Source: JBGMEA01 sp963674555 (GTDB taxonomy: Bacteria > Bacillota > Clostridia > Eubacteriales > Anaerofustaceae). From it: a stretch of DNA of 64,000 nt. Both the position numbers and the translations under genes were made by a program. The first letter of the stretch is position 1; each line of letters opens with the position of its first letter. The stretch is from NCBI GenBank assembly GCA_963674555.1, contig OY771429.1:1-64000 (forward strand). The letters are read 5' to 3'. The notes under the pieces are model-generated. The model was not told where the DNA came from and did no database searches. It saw only the letters and a program-made list of their open reading frames with translations. This document shows, in pieces, positions 61,276 through 64,000 of this stretch.

Positions 61276-63003
61276 ATGTTCAAAAAAATATTATCTATAT
61301 GTATGATCTTACTTTTCATTATTATGCCAATGGGAGTTTTTGCGGCAGATGAAGAAGAACAGGATACATCTTCACCGAATCCTGAATTGATCTTAACAGA
61401 TCCTTCCTTTGATTTGAACACTGTCGACCCTGCTGTTTTAGAAGCATGGTATGCATCTGAAGTGCTTGTTTCGGATGCCAATCTCGCAAAAGCATTAAAA
61501 TCCGCAGCCAACGTAGCTTCAGGTGAACCGTTGACAATAGAGGATATGTTCAGTTTACCGACAACGCTTAATTTAGCGGGTTTATCGATAACGAGTCTGG
61601 TCGGTATGCAATACGCGATCAATGTCAAAGAATTGACATTGAGCAATAATGAGATAACCAATTTAGAAGCATTAAGAAATCTTTATAATTTAGAGTATTT
61701 AAGTTATTCGAATAATAATGTAAAACTGGTCCCGGATTGGATCTTTACTTCAAGACGATTGACTGAGGTAAACGGATCCGCGAATGATTCTACAAACGTA
61801 GCATCATTCGAAGGGACAAGTGACTTAGAGGCACTCTATCTTGAAGGCAATGATCTTTCTACTTTGCCAGACTTGAGTGGTTGTACCGAATTGACAGTAC
61901 TGTCTTTATCACACAATAATTTTTCTGTTTTTCCGAATACGATCACTTCTTTGGATAAACTGGATATCTTGTCTCTTTCAGATAATAAATTAACTGAGAT
62001 ACCGGATTTATCATCACTCACGAAATTAACGGGTATTAATTTGGATAATAATATGATCACTGCTATACCGCAAGGGATCGAAAATTTATCCTCATTGCAA
62101 CAAATTTCATTAGTTAATAATCAAATTACACAAATTCCGGAACACATTATGGGTATGAATCAACTTGAAAATTTATTGTTGAGCTTTAATGAAATAGAAA
62201 TAATACCCGAAAACATTACGCAGATGGAAAACTTAAAAGTACTGGAGCTTGCTGTCAATCGTATAGATCTAACCGATAGTGCATTAGTAACAGCTGAATT
62301 AGCCGAAAAATTAGATACCTTTACATACAAATTACAAAAACCGAATTTCCAATTGGAATTGTATCAAGAAAAAGGGGCTCCTGGAGGAAAGCTTGTATGG
62401 AGCGGTGTAGAAGATGTAAGTGATGCGAATGAGGGATATATTACAATAACAAAATTTGTAATTGAACGAAAAGAAGAGACGATCGCCGATGAAACCGATG
62501 AGGAATCTGAAGAAGAGACCACTTCTAACACATTGCCTACAATAGCGTTATTTGAAACGATTGCCGAACTTGATTCAGATGTAACGGAATATATCGATGA
62601 GACAGCTGATCCTGATACGGATTATACATATAAAGTTACGGCTTATGTAACGGGGATGTATTTGGATACTTATGTGATAGATACTTCGGGCAGTGAAACG
62701 GTCAATACGAAGGATATGGTCATCACAAGAATGTCAACGCAAGAGTTGATTCAATACATAGCTGTAGGTGGAGTAGCGGGGATTGTGTTGATCGTTGGTA
62801 TTATTCTGCTTGTCCGTAAAAGAAAACCAGGTCAAAAAACAACAAAGAACGGAACTTCAAGTAAAAAATCTCGAAAGAAAAAGAAAAAGATCAAGATAAC
62901 AAGAGCGAATCAAAAAAAAGCAGAAGTAACAACAGATACTGAAGTTATCAATAATGTCATCGATCAAATTATAGAGGATGATAACACTGATATTGAAATA
63001 TAG
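61276..63003 (+). CDS. Membrane-anchored leucine-rich repeat protein
   Basis: The 575-residue protein has a signal peptide (MFKKILSICMILLFIIMPMGVFA), then a spacer, then about nine leucine-rich repeats from residue 90 to 330 with the pattern LxxLxLSxNxI (for example VKELTLSNNEIT, LTVLSLSHNNF, LDILSLSDNKL, LQQISLVNNQI). A beta-rich region of Fn3 type follows (YITITKFVIERKEE ... TDYTYKVTAYVTG), then one membrane helix (YIAVGGVAGIVLIVGIILLV). The cytosolic tail is strongly basic then acidic. No LPXTG is visible. It is likely a surface receptor or adhesin; GGAGG precedes ATG 61276. Confidence 0.85.
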   Translation: MFKKILSICMILLFIIMPMGVFAADEEEQDTSSPNPELILTDPSFDLNTVDPAVLEAWYASEVLVSDANLAKALKSAANVASGEPLTIEDMFSLPTTLNLAGLSITSLVGMQYAINVKELTLSNNEITNLEALRNLYNLEYLSYSNNNVKLVPDWIFTSRRLTEVNGSANDSTNVASFEGTSDLEALYLEGNDLSTLPDLSGCTELTVLSLSHNNFSVFPNTITSLDKLDILSLSDNKLTEIPDLSSLTKLTGINLDNNMITAIPQGIENLSSLQQISLVNNQITQIPEHIMGMNQLENLLLSFNEIEIIPENITQMENLKVLELAVNRIDLTDSALVTAELAEKLDTFTYKLQKPNFQLELYQEKGAPGGKLVWSGVEDVSDANEGYITITKFVIERKEETIADETDEESEEETTSNTLPTIALFETIAELDSDVTEYIDETADPDTDYTYKVTAYVTGMYLDTYVIDTSGSETVNTKDMVITRMSTQELIQYIAVGGVAGIVLIVGIILLVRKRKPGQKTTKNGTSSKKSRKKKKKIKITRANQKKAEVTTDTEVINNVIDQIIEDDNTDIEI

Positions 63004-63029
63004 AATGTGAATAATAATTAAGGAATGAT

Positions 63030-63689
63030 ATGGCGAGTAAAGCAAGATATGATATTGTGATCTTCGATTTTGACGGAACGATTGCAGATACAAAAGAAGG
63101 TATCATGAACGGAGCGAGATATGCATTAAGCGAATGTGGTGTATCTGAATCCGACTACGGTGATCTGAAGCGTTTTGTCGGACCAACTCTTTGGTATTCT
63201 TTCGAAACGTTCTATGCTTTTGACAGCACCATGCAAGAAAAAGCAGTTCAGTGCTATAGAGATTATTATAAAGATCGTGGTATCCATGAAGTTAGCTTAT
63301 ACGAGGGAATCGTGGATCTGCTGATTAAATTGAATCAACAGGACATCTCAGTAGGGATAGCAAGCGCAAAACACCAAAAAAGTGTTGAAACTGCTCTTGA
63401 CAACTTGGGTATAGCGAGTTATTTTGCGTCAGTATCCGGAAGTTTTATGAATGGCGACAGATCAGATAAGGCTGAACTGATTTCAAGCGTCTTGGATGAT
63501 TTGCAATCAAGTGAGATGAATAGGGTGGTATTTATTGGCGATAGTCGTACAGATGCCATCGGCGCCCAAGAGTGTGGCGTTGACTTTATAGCTGCTCTCT
63601 ATGATAGAGAAGAGACGGAATTTGACGGATTGATACTTGATAAAAAGGTTTATGACATAGAGGATTTGGACAAATACTTATTTGAATAG
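63030..63689 (+). CDS. HAD family hydrolase (phosphoglycolate phosphatase-like)
   Basis: The 219-residue protein has HAD motif I IFDFDGTIADT, a helical cap domain, motif II VGIASAKHQ and motif IV FIGDSRTDAIGAQECG. It resembles Gph/PpaX-type phosphatases, for which the substrate is often phosphoglycolate or pyrophosphate, but the substrate is not readable. AAGGA precedes the ATG. It is followed 10 bases later by the patatin-like gene. Confidence 0.9.
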   Translation: MASKARYDIVIFDFDGTIADTKEGIMNGARYALSECGVSESDYGDLKRFVGPTLWYSFETFYAFDSTMQEKAVQCYRDYYKDRGIHEVSLYEGIVDLLIKLNQQDISVGIASAKHQKSVETALDNLGIASYFASVSGSFMNGDRSDKAELISSVLDDLQSSEMNRVVFIGDSRTDAIGAQECGVDFIAALYDREETEFDGLILDKKVYDIEDLDKYLFE

Positions 63690-63698
63690 GGTGATGAT

Positions 63699-64000
63699 AT
63701 GAATGAAAATATGAAAGATAACACCTATGCATTGGTATTTAGCGGTGGCGGTGCGCGTGGAGCCTATGAAATGGGCGTTTGGAGAGCATTGGACGAATTG
63801 AAAATCGACGTACAAGCAGTGTCAGGGACATCGATAGGATCTATCAACGGCGCGTTATTTGCGCAAGGCGATTTCGGCAAAGCCTTATCAGCATGGAATG
63901 ACCTTACGCCGGACATGATATTTGATTCGGACTTGACCGGTATCAAAAAATATCGCAGTATCGACAAAATGAGAGAACTACTTACTGAATACATAGATGA
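63699..64000 (+). CDS. Patatin-like phospholipase, N-terminal part, runs off the right edge
   Basis: The first 100 residues are MNENMKDNTYALVFSGGGARG (oxyanion hole GGGARG), AYEMGVWRALDELKI and VSGTSIGSINGALFAQGDF (nucleophile elbow G-T-S-I-G). These are the first parts of the Ser-Asp dyad of patatin-like lipases. The C-terminal part, including the DG/A motif, is beyond base 64000. AGGGTGATGAT precedes ATG 63699. Its target lipid is unknown. Confidence 0.9.
   Translation, partial: MNENMKDNTYALVFSGGGARGAYEMGVWRALDELKIDVQAVSGTSIGSINGALFAQGDFGKALSAWNDLTPDMIFDSDLTGIKKYRSIDKMRELLTEYID

Overview
The window looks like a chromosomal segment of a low-GC, Gram-positive, strictly anaerobic bacterium of the class Clostridia. 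The evidence is the gene orders rpoZ-priA-def-fmt-yugP-rsmB-rlmN-stp-prkC-rsgA-thiN and rapZ-yvcK, Firmicute-type T-box and cobalamin leaders, TTGACA/TATAAT promoters with 17-base spacers, strong GGAGG ribosome binding sites, and an [FeFe]-hydrogenase maturation operon. I cannot name the genus. I see no prophage, insertion sequence or CRISPR array. Layout: 1-3853 (minus) is a split, archaeal-style glutamate synthase operon: class II glutaminase, FMN synthase domain with N-terminal ferredoxin, 4Fe-4S protein, NAD(P)/FAD oxidoreductase. It has a perfect promoter and a hairpin leader, but two of the four genes carry frameshifts. 4138-6801 (minus) has recX, pdp and a DUF2179-type membrane protein. 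6912-9586 (plus) has mtnN, rbgA and an rnhB-yraN fusion. 9603-12160 (minus) has an orphan radical SAM gene and a yvlB/yvlD-like envelope-stress cluster headed by a DUF2089 protein. 12470-23983 (plus) is one long housekeeping operon for transcription, restart, translation start, rRNA modification and Ser/Thr phospho-signalling, with a frameshifted yugP. 24132-26863 (plus) has an ABC-F protein and an Ldh2-type dehydrogenase. 26910-29535 (minus) has a DUF1858 protein, a URO-D family protein and an XpaC-like protein. 29723-35216 (minus) is the hydrogenase maturation operon TM1266-like/hydG/hydE/aspA/hydF, preceded by an unidentified leader RNA with a terminator and a possible antiterminator. 35629-38169 (plus) has cysK, an Rrf2 regulator and nadA. 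38246-39376 (minus) is a DUF362 ferredoxin-type protein whose promoter is overlapped by a 24-bp palindrome. 39642-40556 is an FRG-domain gene broken by an in-frame TAA. tRNA-Leu(CAG) lies at 40611-40698. 40882-45564 (plus) has rapZ, yvcK, an AIR-synthase-like gene, rph, an ITPase and a YfcE phosphodiesterase, followed by a GYF_2 membrane protein. 46358-52527 (minus) has a homocysteine methyltransferase family gene, uppP, aspartokinase, dut, pnp and rpsO. 52690-56326 (plus) is a B12 riboswitch with btuF-btuC-btuD. 56331-59744 is a T-box and a type 2 ileS. 59865-64000 has asnS, a membrane-anchored LRR protein, a HAD phosphatase and the start of a patatin-like gene. How they fit together: hydrogenase maturation, Fe-S proteins, NadA, an Fe-S type Rrf2 regulator and several radical SAM enzymes point to an oxygen-sensitive, Fe-S-rich metabolism. 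B12 uptake fits a corrinoid-using lifestyle, with a methyltransferase-like URO-D protein nearby. The least explained element, and my best candidate for something undescribed, is the leader RNA of the hydrogenase maturation operon (35241-35414). The similarly placed hairpin leader of the glutamate synthase operon (3928-3984) is the second.
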